This document shows positions 13,235-22,628 of a stretch of DNA of 32,446 nucleotides, piece by piece. Position numbers and translations under genes: made by a program. The notes beneath the pieces are model-generated. The model ran no database searches, had not been told where the DNA came from, and saw only the letters and a list, made by a program, of their open reading frames with translations. Within the stretch, counting starts at the first letter, position 1, and each line of letters starts with the position of its first letter. The DNA is from an uncultured Bacteroidia bacterium (GTDB lineage Bacteria > Bacteroidota > Bacteroidia > Bacteroidales > F082), in contig CADBGN010000028.1 in NCBI GenBank assembly GCA_902794155.1, forward strand, positions 1 to 32,446, written 5' to 3'.

Positions 13235-14866
13235 ATGAACAACTCTTTCACTATTGGGGGTCAGATTGTCGACCTTGTCAACTCAAGGCTTTTCTCAGGC
13301 GTGGTCGTCGTTGAGGACGGCAAGATTGCAAAGATTGAGGAACAACCTGTAGGCAACACGCAATACATCATGCCCGGCTTCATCGATGCCCATGTGCACA
13401 TCGAGAGTTCTATGCTAGTGCCTTCGGAGTTTGCCCGTTTGGCTACCTGTCACGGCACCGTGGCTACCGTCAGCGACCCTCACGAAATTGCCAACGTACT
13501 GGGCAAGAAAGGTGTGCAATATATGATCGAAAATGGCAAGAAGGTGCCATTCAAGTTCTTCTTCGGTGCGCCGAGTTGTGTGCCCGCCACGGCTTTTGAG
13601 ACATCGGGCTGTGTGCTGAATGCTGCCGATGTTGAGGAACTGTTGGCCTCTTCTGACATTCATTACCTGTCTGAAATGATGAACTATCCTGGGGTACTCT
13701 CCAACGACCCCGAGGTAAGGGCTAAGATTGCTGCTGCCAAGCGCTATGGTAAACCTATCGACGGCCATGCACCTGCCTTGACGGGTCACAACCTGCAGAC
13801 GTATGTCGGGGCGGGTATCTCAACTGACCATGAATGCTATACCTTGGCCGAGGCCTTGGAGAAGATCAGCCTGGGCATGAAGATCCTCATTCGCGAAGGC
13901 AGCGCAGCCAAGAACTTCGAGGCTTTGATTCCACTAATGGCCACGCACCCCAACAAGCTGATGTTTTGTTCCGACGACAAGCATCCCAACGAGTTGGTGA
14001 AAGGTCATATTGATGAACTGGTGCGTCGTGCCATCGCCTTGGGTTACAATGTGATGGATGTGCTGAAGGCAGCATCTCTTAATGCCGTGAAGCATTATAA
14101 CCTGAATGTGGGCATGCTTCAGAATGGTGACGATGCCGATTTCATTGTAGTTGATGATTTGCGCAACCCTGTTGCCAAGCAGACCTATATAAAAGGTGTG
14201 TTGGTAGCCGAGAACGGTGTGTCGAACATAAAGTATGTAGAGACTGGTACACCCAACATCTTTGAACGCCCCTACCTTTATGCCCAAGACCTCTTCGTTT
14301 CCGATAATGGAAAGAAGATCAAAGTGATTGAGTGTTTGGATGGTCAGATTATCACCAAATGCTTCACGACTGAACCTAAAGTGGAAAACGGTGGCATCGT
14401 TAGCGACGTTGACCGCGACATCCTGAAGATGGTGGTGGTCAACCGTTATCAGCCTTACACGCCCGCAGTTGCTTTTATCAAAGGCTTCGGATTGAAAAGA
14501 GGCGCTTTGGCCTCGAGTGTGGCCCACGACAGTCACAACCTTGTGGCGGTGGGTGTCAGCGACAAGGACATCCTTCATGCCGTCAACTTGCTTATCGAAC
14601 ATACGGGTGGCGTGACGGCATACTGTGGTACTGAGATGCTAGCAGTGCCCCTGCCTGTTGCAGGATTGATGAGCAATGAAGATGGGTATGAGGTGGCAGC
14701 AGCCTATCAAAATGCCGATGCTTTGGCCAAACGCTTAGGGTCAACGCTTTATGCGCCCTTCATGACCTTGGCGTTTATGGCCTTGCTTGTCATCCCAGAG
14801 TTGAAACTCAGCGACCAAGGTCTATTTGACGTCAACACGTTCAGTTTCACTTCGGTTTATGAATAA
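13235..14866 (+). CDS. ade: Adenine deaminase
   Basis: Cytoplasmic metal-dependent amidohydrolase converting adenine to hypoxanthine and ammonia in purine salvage. The protein has 543 residues, within the usual Ade range. The metal-binding signature [13 protein letters not shown] is at about residues 47-59, with the paired histidines H53 and H55. Further Ade-type segments are [25 protein letters not shown] and the C-terminal domain with [14 protein letters not shown] after the HxH pair separates adenine deaminases from dihydroorotases and ureases. The start is supported by a -7 element 22 nt upstream. The gene stands alone and converges with rodA; no terminator was recognised in the 50-bp gap. 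Confidence 0.95.
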   Translation: MNNSFTIGGQIVDLVNSRLFSGVVVVEDGKIAKIEEQPVGNTQYIMPGFIDAHVHIESSMLVPSEFARLATCHGTVATVSDPHEIANVLGKKGVQYMIENGKKVPFKFFFGAPSCVPATAFETSGCVLNAADVEELLASSDIHYLSEMMNYPGVLSNDPEVRAKIAAAKRYGKPIDGHAPALTGHNLQTYVGAGISTDHECYTLAEALEKISLGMKILIREGSAAKNFEALIPLMATHPNKLMFCSDDKHPNELVKGHIDELVRRAIALGYNVMDVLKAASLNAVKHYNLNVGMLQNGDDADFIVVDDLRNPVAKQTYIKGVLVAENGVSNIKYVETGTPNIFERPYLYAQDLFVSDNGKKIKVIECLDGQIITKCFTTEPKVENGGIVSDVDRDILKMVVVNRYQPYTPAVAFIKGFGLKRGALASSVAHDSHNLVAVGVSDKDILHAVNLLIEHTGGVTAYCGTEMLAVPLPVAGLMSNEDGYEVAAAYQNADALAKRLGSTLYAPFMTLAFMALLVIPELKLSDQGLFDVNTFSFTSVYE

Positions 14867-14916
14867 TAGTTTTGTGGTTCTCACACCATATTTGGGTTGA
14901 AAGTCACAAAGCAAAA

Positions 14917-16188
14917 CTACAATATATTTAATCTATTGGCGTCCTGTTTAACGAATATAGCAAGCATCATGGTAAAGGCCAGCATGCTTGAGCCGCCGTA
15001 GCTTAAGAAGGGGAGGGGGATGCCGATGACGGGTACCAAACCTATGGTCATGCCGATGTTGATGGCCACATGGACAAATAGGATACCTGCGATGCTGTAG
15101 CCATATACGCGGCTGAAGGTAGAACGTTGTCGTTCTGCCAAGACGATAATCCTAACTAACAATGCCACATAGAGCAATACCACAATGGCTGTGCCCATGA
15201 AACCGCCTTCTTCTCCTACGGTGCAGAAGATAAAGTCGGTGTGTTGTTCGGGGACGAAGTCATATTTGGTCTGTGTGCCTTGCAGGAAACCTTTGCCTGA
15301 GAATCCGCCCGAGCCAATGGCAATCTTTGACTGGTGAACGTTGTAACCTACGCCTTGGGGATCGTCGAGTTGGCCAAGCAGCACGAGGATGCGGTTGCGT
15401 TGGTGCTCTTGCAACACCTTATTAAAAGCATAGTCAACCGAAAAAACAAAAACGAACATGCAAGCAAAGACGGCAAGCATTTTGACAAGACCTTTCTTTT
15501 TGGTAATCAGATAATAAGTCAAGAAAACGACGAGCAGACTACCTAAGATAATATACATGATGGTTTGGCTCCAAACCAGGGTGAGGACAAACAAAAGTAT
15601 GGCCAAAATGCCGCCTACCATCACCAATCCTGTTCCGGGGAATCCCTCGCGATAGAGCACAAAGATGAAGGAGACGAATACTATGGCTGACCCTGTGTCG
15701 TTTTGTAACAGCACCAGTGCCATGGGAGCGAGTACAATCAGAGCTGCAATAATTTGATTTTTGCGCTTTTGCAGGTCGACGTCCAATCGCCCAAGGTAGC
15801 CCGCCAATGCCAAGGCAGTGCCCATCTTGGCAAACTCGGAGGGCTGGAACTTGACACCTGCACCGAGGTCAATCCAAGAAGTAGCGCCTTTAGTGGCCTT
15901 GCCGTATACCAATACTACGAACAAGCTGGCTAGGAAGAAGAAATAGATCCACAGCGAGAAAGCGTTGAAAAACTTGGCATCGACCAAAAGGATGACGAAA
16001 CCTATCAGAAGGGAGGCGCCAATCCAAATGAGTTGTTTACCGTAAACTTGTGACAGGTCAAAGATGCTAGGGTGCATCTCGTCGTATTTGGCCGAAAAGA
16101 TGCTGAACCAACCGATGATGACCAATGCAAAGTAGATAAGAATGGTCAACCAGTCGATTTTCCCTATGATGCTATTCCTTTCGTTCAT
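14917..16188 (-). CDS. rodA: Rod-shape peptidoglycan glycosyltransferase RodA
   Basis: Inner-membrane SEDS-family peptidoglycan polymerase that works with the PBP2 transpeptidase in lateral wall growth. It has 423 residues and about ten hydrophobic segments. Family markers include KGATSWIDLG, FQPSEFAKMG, LLQNDTGSAIVF with the conserved aspartate, the extracellular QSKIAIGSGGFSGKGFLQGTQTK, FVPEQHTDFIF and the C-terminal GIPLPFLSYGGSSML. The QSKIAIGSGG loop and its pairing with mrdA mark it as RodA rather than FtsW. Its ATG overlaps the mrdA stop as ATGA, so translation is probably coupled. Confidence 0.95.
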   Translation of the reverse strand: MNERNSIIGKIDWLTILIYFALVIIGWFSIFSAKYDEMHPSIFDLSQVYGKQLIWIGASLLIGFVILLVDAKFFNAFSLWIYFFFLASLFVVLVYGKATKGATSWIDLGAGVKFQPSEFAKMGTALALAGYLGRLDVDLQKRKNQIIAALIVLAPMALVLLQNDTGSAIVFVSFIFVLYREGFPGTGLVMVGGILAILLFVLTLVWSQTIMYIILGSLLVVFLTYYLITKKKGLVKMLAVFACMFVFVFSVDYAFNKVLQEHQRNRILVLLGQLDDPQGVGYNVHQSKIAIGSGGFSGKGFLQGTQTKYDFVPEQHTDFIFCTVGEEGGFMGTAIVVLLYVALLVRIIVLAERQRSTFSRVYGYSIAGILFVHVAINIGMTIGLVPVIGIPLPFLSYGGSSMLAFTMMLAIFVKQDANRLNIL

Positions 16189-18050
16189 CGTTCGTTCTTA
16201 TATGATATTCTGCCTTCCATCATGCGTTTTTCCAAGTCTTCACGTACCGTATAGCCTCGGATGTATTTCTCTATCATCAGGCTGGCGATAGGAGCAGCCC
16301 AAGTAGCACCATATCCGCCATTTTCGATGATGACAGCAAGGGCTATCTTTGGGTTGTCGATAGGTGCGAAGGCGATGAAATTGGAGTGGTAATTGCCATG
16401 TGGGTTTTGGGCAGTACCAGTCTTTCCGCATTGCGGAATGTCTTTCAACTCGTAACGGCGTGCCGTGCCTGCGGGACCGCTGAACACTGTTCGCAGACCA
16501 TTTTTCATCGTTCTGACGTGTTTTGGGTCGATGCCTGGGTCCACTTTGGTCGTCATCACTTCAGGGATGGCGGTACTGTCGCCGAAGCATTTGATAAGGT
16601 GAGGCGGGTAATAATAGCCTTCGTTGGCAATCAAGGCGGCGATGTTGCAGAGCTGCAAGGGTGTCACGAGCACTTCACCTTGGCCGATACCTAAAGAGCG
16701 GATGGTGACCGAATTCCATTGGCCGTTGTACATCTTGTCGTAATACTCGCGTTCAGGGATGTTGCCCTTTCGTTCGTAGGGGATGTCAGTGTCGAATTTG
16801 CGTCCGAGTCCCAACTTGTAAGTCATGTCTTTCCAATATTGGTAGCCTTCTTTGATACCGCCGAACTTAGGGTTGTTGATAGTGGCCTTGAACGACTCGT
16901 AGAAGTAGGGGTTGCACGAATTCATGATGGCATTGGCAAAGTCGGGGCTGGAACCATGGCTGTGGGTGCATTTGATGGGCATGGAGGCTTGGCCGCTGCA
17001 ATGGAAACAAGTGGCAGGAGTAATGCTACCGCTTTGCATGGCAATGAGTCCCACAACGGTTTTAAAAGTGGATCCAGGCGGATAGGTGCCGCTGATGGCG
17101 CGATTAAGCAATGGCTTCATTGGGTCGGCTTCCAGTTCTTTATAATGTTTGCCGCGGTCGCGACCTACCAGTAGGTTGGGGTCATAGGTGGGACTGGTGA
17201 CGAAAGCCAAAATCTGTCCTGTGGAAGGCTCTACGGCAACAATAGAGCCTATTTTGCCTACCATCAGTTTCTCGCCGTAGGCCTGCAACTCCGAGTCCAA
17301 ACCAAGATAGATGTCTTTCCCAGCTACAGGTTCCTTGTCGAGCTCGCCTTCCATAAAACTGCCCATTTCGCGGTTGTGCACGTCCACCATCATCACTTTC
17401 AGACCCTTTACCCCGCGTAATTCTTTCTCGTACGACTTCTCGATACCCGATTTGCCGATGTAGTCGCCCTGTCGATAGTAGTTTTCTCCTTCTTTATCTT
17501 TGTCCAGCTCATTCTTGCTGATTTCGCCAATGTCGCCTAAAGTATGGGCTGCGATGGCATTAGGATAGTGGCGTACGGTACGTGTTTGGAAATAAAACCC
17601 TGGGAAACGGTAGAGCACCTCGGCGATGTGTGCATAGTTCTCTTTTGATACTTGGGTCATGAATGGCGATGGCTTGAAATACGACTCCTTTTTTGCTTTG
17701 TCCATCCGATCGATGAAAGACTCTTTGTCGATTTCGAGAAGGTGGCAAAACATAATGGTGTCAAAAGGATTCACGGTGTCTTTGATTTTTTCCATGGCTT
17801 GTCTAGGGACGACCATCAGGTCGTAGACGGCCTCGTTGAACACCAATAGGTTGCCATTACGGTCGTACACCTTGCCTCGGGCGGGATATTGCGTCACGAA
17901 ACGTAGGGCGTTGTTGTCGGCCAACTGCTTGTAGTGTTTGTCGACGACTTGGAGCAAAAACAACCTGATAATAAACACCACCCCTATGGTAATGAAAATA
18001 CCCATTACCAATAACTTCCTGTTTGTCAAAATGTTATTGCTCGTTCTCAT
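16185..18050 (-). CDS. mrdA: Penicillin-binding protein 2 (peptidoglycan D,D-transpeptidase)
   Basis: Monofunctional class B PBP that crosslinks peptidoglycan during elongation, anchored in the inner membrane with its catalytic domain in the periplasm. One membrane segment (about residues 12-34) is followed by the dimerisation region (ARGKVYDRNGNLL). The catalytic motifs are STFK at 327-330, SCN at 378-380 and KTGT at 543-546. Length (621) is normal. It forms an operon with rodA through a 4-bp overlap. In many Bacteroidetes this pair follows mreBCD. Here the gene upstream is divergent, so mrdA-rodA is its own unit, driven from the promoter at 18069-18076. Confidence 0.96.
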   Translation of the reverse strand: MRTSNNILTNRKLLVMGIFITIGVVFIIRLFLLQVVDKHYKQLADNNALRFVTQYPARGKVYDRNGNLLVFNEAVYDLMVVPRQAMEKIKDTVNPFDTIMFCHLLEIDKESFIDRMDKAKKESYFKPSPFMTQVSKENYAHIAEVLYRFPGFYFQTRTVRHYPNAIAAHTLGDIGEISKNELDKDKEGENYYRQGDYIGKSGIEKSYEKELRGVKGLKVMMVDVHNREMGSFMEGELDKEPVAGKDIYLGLDSELQAYGEKLMVGKIGSIVAVEPSTGQILAFVTSPTYDPNLLVGRDRGKHYKELEADPMKPLLNRAISGTYPPGSTFKTVVGLIAMQSGSITPATCFHCSGQASMPIKCTHSHGSSPDFANAIMNSCNPYFYESFKATINNPKFGGIKEGYQYWKDMTYKLGLGRKFDTDIPYERKGNIPEREYYDKMYNGQWNSVTIRSLGIGQGEVLVTPLQLCNIAALIANEGYYYPPHLIKCFGDSTAIPEVMTTKVDPGIDPKHVRTMKNGLRTVFSGPAGTARRYELKDIPQCGKTGTAQNPHGNYHSNFIAFAPIDNPKIALAVIIENGGYGATWAAPIASLMIEKYIRGYTVREDLEKRMMEGRISYKNER

Positions 18051-18068
18051 ACTATTTTTTTCAATTTA

Positions 18069-18076
18069 CAAAAGTA
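18069..18076 (-). promoter_or_regulatory. Probable mrdA-rodA promoter (-7 element)
   Basis: The minus strand reads TACTTTTG, matching TAnnTTTG, 19 nt before the mrdA ATG at 18050. Confidence 0.55.
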
Positions 18077-18179
18077 TAAGTTTTTCTCTATGCTCGAAAG
18101 GGTTGCAAGCTGTTTTTTGAAAAAAAAAGTTTTCTGTCAAAAACAGATAACAAAAATAAGTCAGTTCACATTTTTTCCG

Positions 18180-18187
18180 TATATTTG
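18180..18187 (+). promoter_or_regulatory. Probable promoter of the gldH-wzc-upxY unit (-7 element)
   Basis: TATATTTG matches TAnnTTTG and lies 22 nt before the ATG at 18210. It is the only such element seen before the four plus-strand genes that follow closely. Confidence 0.6.
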
Positions 18188-18209
18188 CGCGGTTTTTTAT
18201 GCATAAAAA

Positions 18210-18671
18210 ATGAAAGGATACCATATATTTACGTTGGCTTTCTTCTTGTGCCTGCTAGGGTGCGGTGAACGGACGAACAACAAGGAATTGTTGCAACGCA
18301 GTTTTTATGAAACCATTTGGGAGCGTTTTGATTATGTGACCACTGATGTTAACATTACCAAGGCGACGACTTACGACTTGAGTTTGCGTATTCGTTTCAC
18401 TGATGATTATCCATACAACGATATCTCGCTGGTTTTTACCGTTTTCGATGAGAACGGTAATCCTTATCGTGCCAAAGGCTACAAATTCAACCTGAAGGAT
18501 AAGGAGGGGCATTGGAATGTTGAAAAGGTGGACGGTTGTTATACTTTTACTCTGCCTATCAACAAAAAACTAATGATTTCCGATCCAGGGAAATACCAAT
18601 TCAGGCTTGAACAGAAAATGCCAATAACACCCGTGGTGGGAGTAAAGGATCTTGCGCTTTTGAATGATTGA
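18210..18671 (+). CDS. gldH: GldH-like gliding motility family lipoprotein
   Basis: A 153-residue lipoprotein. The signal peptide ends LLGC, making Cys18 the lipidated residue. The mature domain has the GldH pattern: WERFDYVT early, a central DDYPYNDISLVF, and the ending DPGKYQFRLEQKMPITPVVGVKDLAL. GldH is required for gliding in Flavobacterium, but homologues occur widely in non-gliding Bacteroidales, where the role is unclear. Gliding should therefore not be inferred from this gene. It is the first gene of a plus-strand run; the next frame begins within its last codons or just after. Confidence 0.78.
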   Translation: MKGYHIFTLAFFLCLLGCGERTNNKELLQRSFYETIWERFDYVTTDVNITKATTYDLSLRIRFTDDYPYNDISLVFTVFDENGNPYRAKGYKFNLKDKEGHWNVEKVDGCYTFTLPINKKLMISDPGKYQFRLEQKMPITPVVGVKDLALLND

Positions 18672-18684
18672 AAAACAAAATAAA

Positions 18685-19482
18685 ATGAATAGTTATATGA
18701 AAAGATTACTAAAAGTTGGATTGGTTGCAGCCTTATTTGCTGTGGCTTTCGCTTCGTGTGTTCCCCAGAAGAAAATGCTTTATCTAAAAGATGCCGAGAT
18801 GATTGCCGAAAATCTCTCGAAAGAATACGTCAACGATCGTTCCATTAATTATAAACTGCAAAGTGGAGACAATCTATACATCCATGTCATCAATACCATA
18901 GACGAACGAGGTGCAGCTTCAATTAATGGTGATATAAGAGGCTACTTGTCTTCAGATGCCAATATCTACCTTCAAACCACTACCATTGATGAGGATGGAT
19001 GTGTTGAATTGCCATTGATTGGAAAGATTATGGTAAAGAACCTAACGGTTGATGAAGCGAAAAATAAGCTACAAAAGGCTGTTGATACCTATATGAACGG
19101 AAGTACGTTGGTTGTCAAATTGGCCAATTTCAATCTGACGCTATTGGGCGAAGTTTCGAGACCCGGAATGTATAAGATTTACCAACAACAAATCAACTTG
19201 TTTGAAGCCTTTTCATTGGCTGGCAATATGACCAATTTTGCCAATAAGAAAGAAGTGAAGATTATCCGCCAAACAAAAAATGGTTCCGAGATTATCTTAG
19301 TTGACATGGGTCAGGCCGATATCCTTTCATCGCCATATTATTACTTGAAACCCAATGATATCATTTACGTGGAGCCGCTTAAAATCAAGCAATGGGGCTT
19401 CACCACCTTCCCCTATTCCACGGTCTTTTCCATTGTCACTTTGGGCGTGACTTTGTATAATATTCTTAAGAAAAGCAACTAA
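18685..19482 (+). CDS. Polysaccharide biosynthesis/export lipoprotein (Wza/OPX family)
   Basis: Outer-membrane polysaccharide export protein, by family the exit channel or periplasmic part for capsule or exopolysaccharide. A lipoprotein-type signal peptide ends AFASC (Cys25 from this start). The poly_export domain follows (YKLQSGDNLYIHVINT, then LPLIGKIMVKNLTVDEAKNKL), then an SLBB-type region (LTLLGEVSRPGMYKI, NLFEAFSLAGN) and a final hydrophobic segment. Three starts are possible: 18664, overlapping the gldH stop; 18685; and 18697, which gives the most typical MKRLLK lipoprotein signal. The next gene is 14 bp downstream and encodes the Wzc partner, a usual pairing. Confidence 0.9.
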   Translation: MNSYMKRLLKVGLVAALFAVAFASCVPQKKMLYLKDAEMIAENLSKEYVNDRSINYKLQSGDNLYIHVINTIDERGAASINGDIRGYLSSDANIYLQTTTIDEDGCVELPLIGKIMVKNLTVDEAKNKLQKAVDTYMNGSTLVVKLANFNLTLLGEVSRPGMYKIYQQQINLFEAFSLAGNMTNFANKKEVKIIRQTKNGSEIILVDMGQADILSSPYYYLKPNDIIYVEPLKIKQWGFTTFPYSTVFSIVTLGVTLYNILKKSN

Positions 19483-19496
19483 AAACATAGAAAACT

Positions 19497-22007
19497 ATGG
19501 CAAACGAAAAACAATCAAATATTCTTCAGCAATCCAGGGATGATCAGGGTGTTGATATAAAACAGCTGATTTTTACGGCTTTGCGTTATTGGTACTTATT
19601 TGTTATCTTTGTTGTAATAGCCTTGGCCGTCGGCTTCGTCATCAACCGCTATTCGACCAAGGTTTTCCAAACCTCGGGCACATTGCTTATCAAGGAGAAT
19701 CGAGGCGTTGATGCTACGGCAATCATGACATCGTGGAGTTATGGTAGCAGCCAAAATGTCGACAATGAGATTGCCATCCTGAAGTCATATTCGCTCACCG
19801 AACGTGTCATCAAGAAGATGGGCATCGAAGTGACCTATTCTGAAAAAGGCCGTATAGCTTCTAAGGAGTTGTACAATAACTCTCCTTTTTTGGTAGATAT
19901 TGAACGTAGTGTGCCACAGGCGGTGGGTTTGGTTTATGAAATCACTTTTCTCGAGAATGGTGATTTCCGCCTCAGTGCCAAGGGTGAGGGCTATTCGAAA
20001 TACGATTTTCTGCTCTGCCAATATATCGAAAACAAATCTGAAGTCAATAACAACCTTGACGACATCATAGACTTCACTGGCGAATATAAACAAGGAGAAT
20101 GGATCGACAATGGATACAACCGCATTCGTATTACATTGAATGAAAATATTGCTCCCAAAAACCTATACAACCGCAAGTTATCGTTCTGGATTAATAGTTA
20201 CCCTGCTCTCGTTTCGCAGATGAGTAGCTTCTCCACGGCTCCCATCAGTAAGATGTCATCCGTGGTTGCTGTAACCATGAGTGGTACCAATAAAAATAAG
20301 ATTGTGGATTTTGTCAATCTTTTGATGAATGAATATGTTTCACGCGGTCTGGAGAAAAAGAATTTGGTTTCCGAGAATACCATCGAGTTTATTGACAATG
20401 AGTTGAGTGGCATTCAAGAGTCGTTGAGTCAGGCCGAGACCGAACTGAAAGATTTTCGTACCAAAAACGACCTCATGAACCTCGACCTGCAAGCTAATCA
20501 GGTGTATACCAATCTTCGTACTTTGGAGAAAGAACGTGCAGAGAAGTCAGTTAACCTCAAGATTTACAAGCGAATGCAGGATTATATCAAGGTTCAAATC
20601 GACGATCCTGAGAACTTGGCTTCGCCCAGTACGATGGGTATCAACGACCCCTTGCTCAACCAGTTGGCTCGTGACCTTGTCACATTGTCGCAGACCAAGG
20701 CCACCAAGTTGCTTACCCAGACCGAGCAACACCCTGAGATTATGAAACTCAACGAACAAATCATTACCACGAAGAGGGCTTTGCTTGAGACCATAAATAA
20801 TTTGGTTGATAATGCCCAGTTGAGTATCAATGAGATTGACCGCCGTATCGGCTCGTTGGAAGTGGAGTCGCGCCAATTGCCCGCCAAGCAACAAGAGTTG
20901 ATCAATTACCAGCGAAATTACAATTTTACCGACGACACTTATAAATATTTGATGCAGCGCCGCGCTGAAGCGCAGATTCTGCGTGCCTCCAATATGCCCG
21001 ATAACGAGATTCTTGATGAAGCGCGTTTGGAAAAGACAAGGAGAATTGCACCGCGTAATGCCATGAACTACCTGATTGCCATTATTATAGGTTTGTTGAT
21101 CCCTGCCTTGTATCTCTTCCTGAAGAACTTCTTCAACTATACAGTCACCGACCGCAAAGACGTGGAAAAACTGACCCATTATCCTATCGTTGGTCAGGTG
21201 GCACAAACCAGCAACAAAGACCCGTTGTTGGTCGTCAACAATCCCAAGTCACCAGTGTCGGAGGCATTCCGTGCCATTCGTACCAATGTTGATTTCATCA
21301 CACAGAGCAAAACGCCTTGTTGTACTCTCGTCACGGGCGATGTACAGAGCCTTGGAAAGACTTTTATCAGCATCAATTTTGCTTCTATCTACGCTCTGTA
21401 TGGAAAGAAAACGGTATTGCTCGGTTTCGATTTGCGTAAACCAAGGCTGTTCCAAGAGTTTGGCTTGAACAATAATGTTGGATTGAGCAGTTACTTGGGT
21501 AATAAGGAGTCTCTGGATGCTGTGATTCAGTCTTCTGGTAAGATTCCGACACTCGACATCATCACCAGTGGACCGATTCCGCCTAATCCTGCCGAATTAA
21601 TCGCTTCGAAAAAGTGCGACGAGTTATTTGAGGAATTGAAGAAACGCTATGATTACATTATCATCGACACGCCGCCTCTTGGCTTGGTTACCGATGCTTT
21701 GTTGCTCATGCGTCATACCGACGCCAACCTGTTCATCGTACGTCAAGGCGTGACCAACAAGAATGCTTTCGGCAGCATCATCAAGGACCTTGAAGACCGT
21801 GGCATGAAGTTCAATATTGTGGTTAATGGTCTCCAAGCGGAGAAGGGTTATGGCTATCGCTATGGTGGTAATCATTATGGTTATGGTTATGGTTATGGTT
21901 ATGGTTATGGCTATGGTTATGGCTATGGTAGCGAATATTATGGAGAGACTGAAGACGGAAGCAAGAAAAAGCATAGACATCATCACCATTCCCAAAAGAA
22001 AGATTAG
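19497..22007 (+). CDS. Wzc-like polysaccharide co-polymerase with tyrosine autokinase domain
   Basis: Inner-membrane regulator of polysaccharide chain length and export. Two membrane segments (about residues 31-52 and 523-545) flank a large periplasmic Wzz/GNVR region with coiled coils. The cytoplasmic BY-kinase domain has Walker A GDVQSLGKT at 614-622, Walker A' LLGFDLRKP at 641-649 and Walker B IIIDTPP around D724. The C-terminal tail is a tyrosine cluster, the site of autophosphorylation in this family. Here it is built from nine YG dipeptides in a row (residues 794-811), then SEYYGE and a Lys/His-rich end (KKKHRHHHH). Walker A has SLGKT where the family usually has a GxGKT/S form. Confidence 0.93.
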   Translation: MANEKQSNILQQSRDDQGVDIKQLIFTALRYWYLFVIFVVIALAVGFVINRYSTKVFQTSGTLLIKENRGVDATAIMTSWSYGSSQNVDNEIAILKSYSLTERVIKKMGIEVTYSEKGRIASKELYNNSPFLVDIERSVPQAVGLVYEITFLENGDFRLSAKGEGYSKYDFLLCQYIENKSEVNNNLDDIIDFTGEYKQGEWIDNGYNRIRITLNENIAPKNLYNRKLSFWINSYPALVSQMSSFSTAPISKMSSVVAVTMSGTNKNKIVDFVNLLMNEYVSRGLEKKNLVSENTIEFIDNELSGIQESLSQAETELKDFRTKNDLMNLDLQANQVYTNLRTLEKERAEKSVNLKIYKRMQDYIKVQIDDPENLASPSTMGINDPLLNQLARDLVTLSQTKATKLLTQTEQHPEIMKLNEQIITTKRALLETINNLVDNAQLSINEIDRRIGSLEVESRQLPAKQQELINYQRNYNFTDDTYKYLMQRRAEAQILRASNMPDNEILDEARLEKTRRIAPRNAMNYLIAIIIGLLIPALYLFLKNFFNYTVTDRKDVEKLTHYPIVGQVAQTSNKDPLLVVNNPKSPVSEAFRAIRTNVDFITQSKTPCCTLVTGDVQSLGKTFISINFASIYALYGKKTVLLGFDLRKPRLFQEFGLNNNVGLSSYLGNKESLDAVIQSSGKIPTLDIITSGPIPPNPAELIASKKCDELFEELKKRYDYIIIDTPPLGLVTDALLLMRHTDANLFIVRQGVTNKNAFGSIIKDLEDRGMKFNIVVNGLQAEKGYGYRYGGNHYGYGYGYGYGYGYGYGYGSEYYGETEDGSKKKHRHHHHSQKKD
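21876..21929 (+). repeat. Hexanucleotide microsatellite encoding (Tyr-Gly)9
   Basis: Nine consecutive TATGGT or TATGGC units in frame with the kinase tail, giving nine YG dipeptides. Seven units are identical TATGGT, so slippage could gain or lose whole YG pairs without breaking the frame. Confidence 0.95.
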
Positions 22008-22018
22008 GAGTAACGCTG

Positions 22019-22555
22019 TTGGCAATGGATAGTCGTGAAGAAAAACATTGGCACGCCCTCTATGTTAGGTCTCGGTCGGAGAAAAAGGTGCTTTCGCAAC
22101 TGGAAGACCAAGGCTACACAGCCTATCTGCCTTTGGTCACTCAGTTGAAGCAGTGGAGCGACCGTAAGAAGAAAGTGGAGGAGCCGCTATTTAAGTCGTA
22201 CGTGTTTGTGTTTTCTAGCGACAAGGAATACATCCCAATTTTGAATGTGTATGGCGTGATTAAGTTTGTCTGCTTTGAGAAGCAAGCCGTCATTGTTCCC
22301 GAAAACCAGATTCTTGCTATCAAGAAGTTTGTCAGCGAGTATGAACGAGGCGAGGAATTCAAGATGCTGAACAGCGAAGATTTGAAGGTGGGACAAAAGG
22401 TGCGGATCATCAATGGCCCGATGAAAGGTCTAACCGGAAGATTGGAGACTATCCGCAACAAGCGCCACTTGATTGTCTATATCAACGTGGTGGGACAGAG
22501 CATCCCGGTCCATATCCCAAGGGCAAAAGTGGAACCTTGTCGGGACGTGGATTAA
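22019..22555 (+). CDS. UpxY-like transcription antiterminator (NusG family)
   Basis: A 178-residue NusG-type protein. The N-terminal NGN domain (HWHALYVRSRSEKKVLSQLEDQGY, shown here in part, then the FKSYVFVF core) is followed by a KOW motif (VGQKVRIINGPMKGLTGRL, about 123-141). In Bacteroides, UpxY proteins bind RNA polymerase at the 5' end of capsule operons and prevent early termination. They are usually the first gene of the locus. Here the gene sits after the Wzc gene (11 bp gap), at the end of the run, and no capsule synthesis genes follow. The initiator could be the ATG at 22019 or 22025. Confidence 0.87.
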   Translation: MAMDSREEKHWHALYVRSRSEKKVLSQLEDQGYTAYLPLVTQLKQWSDRKKKVEEPLFKSYVFVFSSDKEYIPILNVYGVIKFVCFEKQAVIVPENQILAIKKFVSEYERGEEFKMLNSEDLKVGQKVRIINGPMKGLTGRLETIRNKRHLIVYINVVGQSIPVHIPRAKVEPCRDVD

Positions 22556-22582
22556 AAAAGAGTTTGTTTTCAGGATTATTTT

Positions 22583-22590
22583 TATTTTTG
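22583..22590 (+). promoter_or_regulatory. Probable promoter of the coiled-coil protein gene (-7 element)
   Basis: TATTTTTG matches TAnnTTTG, 38 nt before the ATG at 22629, with a possible TTG at 22564-22566 (16-nt spacer, short). It implies the downstream gene is transcribed separately from upxY. Confidence 0.5.
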
Positions 22591-22628
22591 CAACATAATA
22601 CTACGAATCGAAACAAAACAAATAAGTC

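Noticed and set aside
14867-14916. Terminator between adenine deaminase and rodA
   Set aside because: No stem followed by a T tract was found in this gap.
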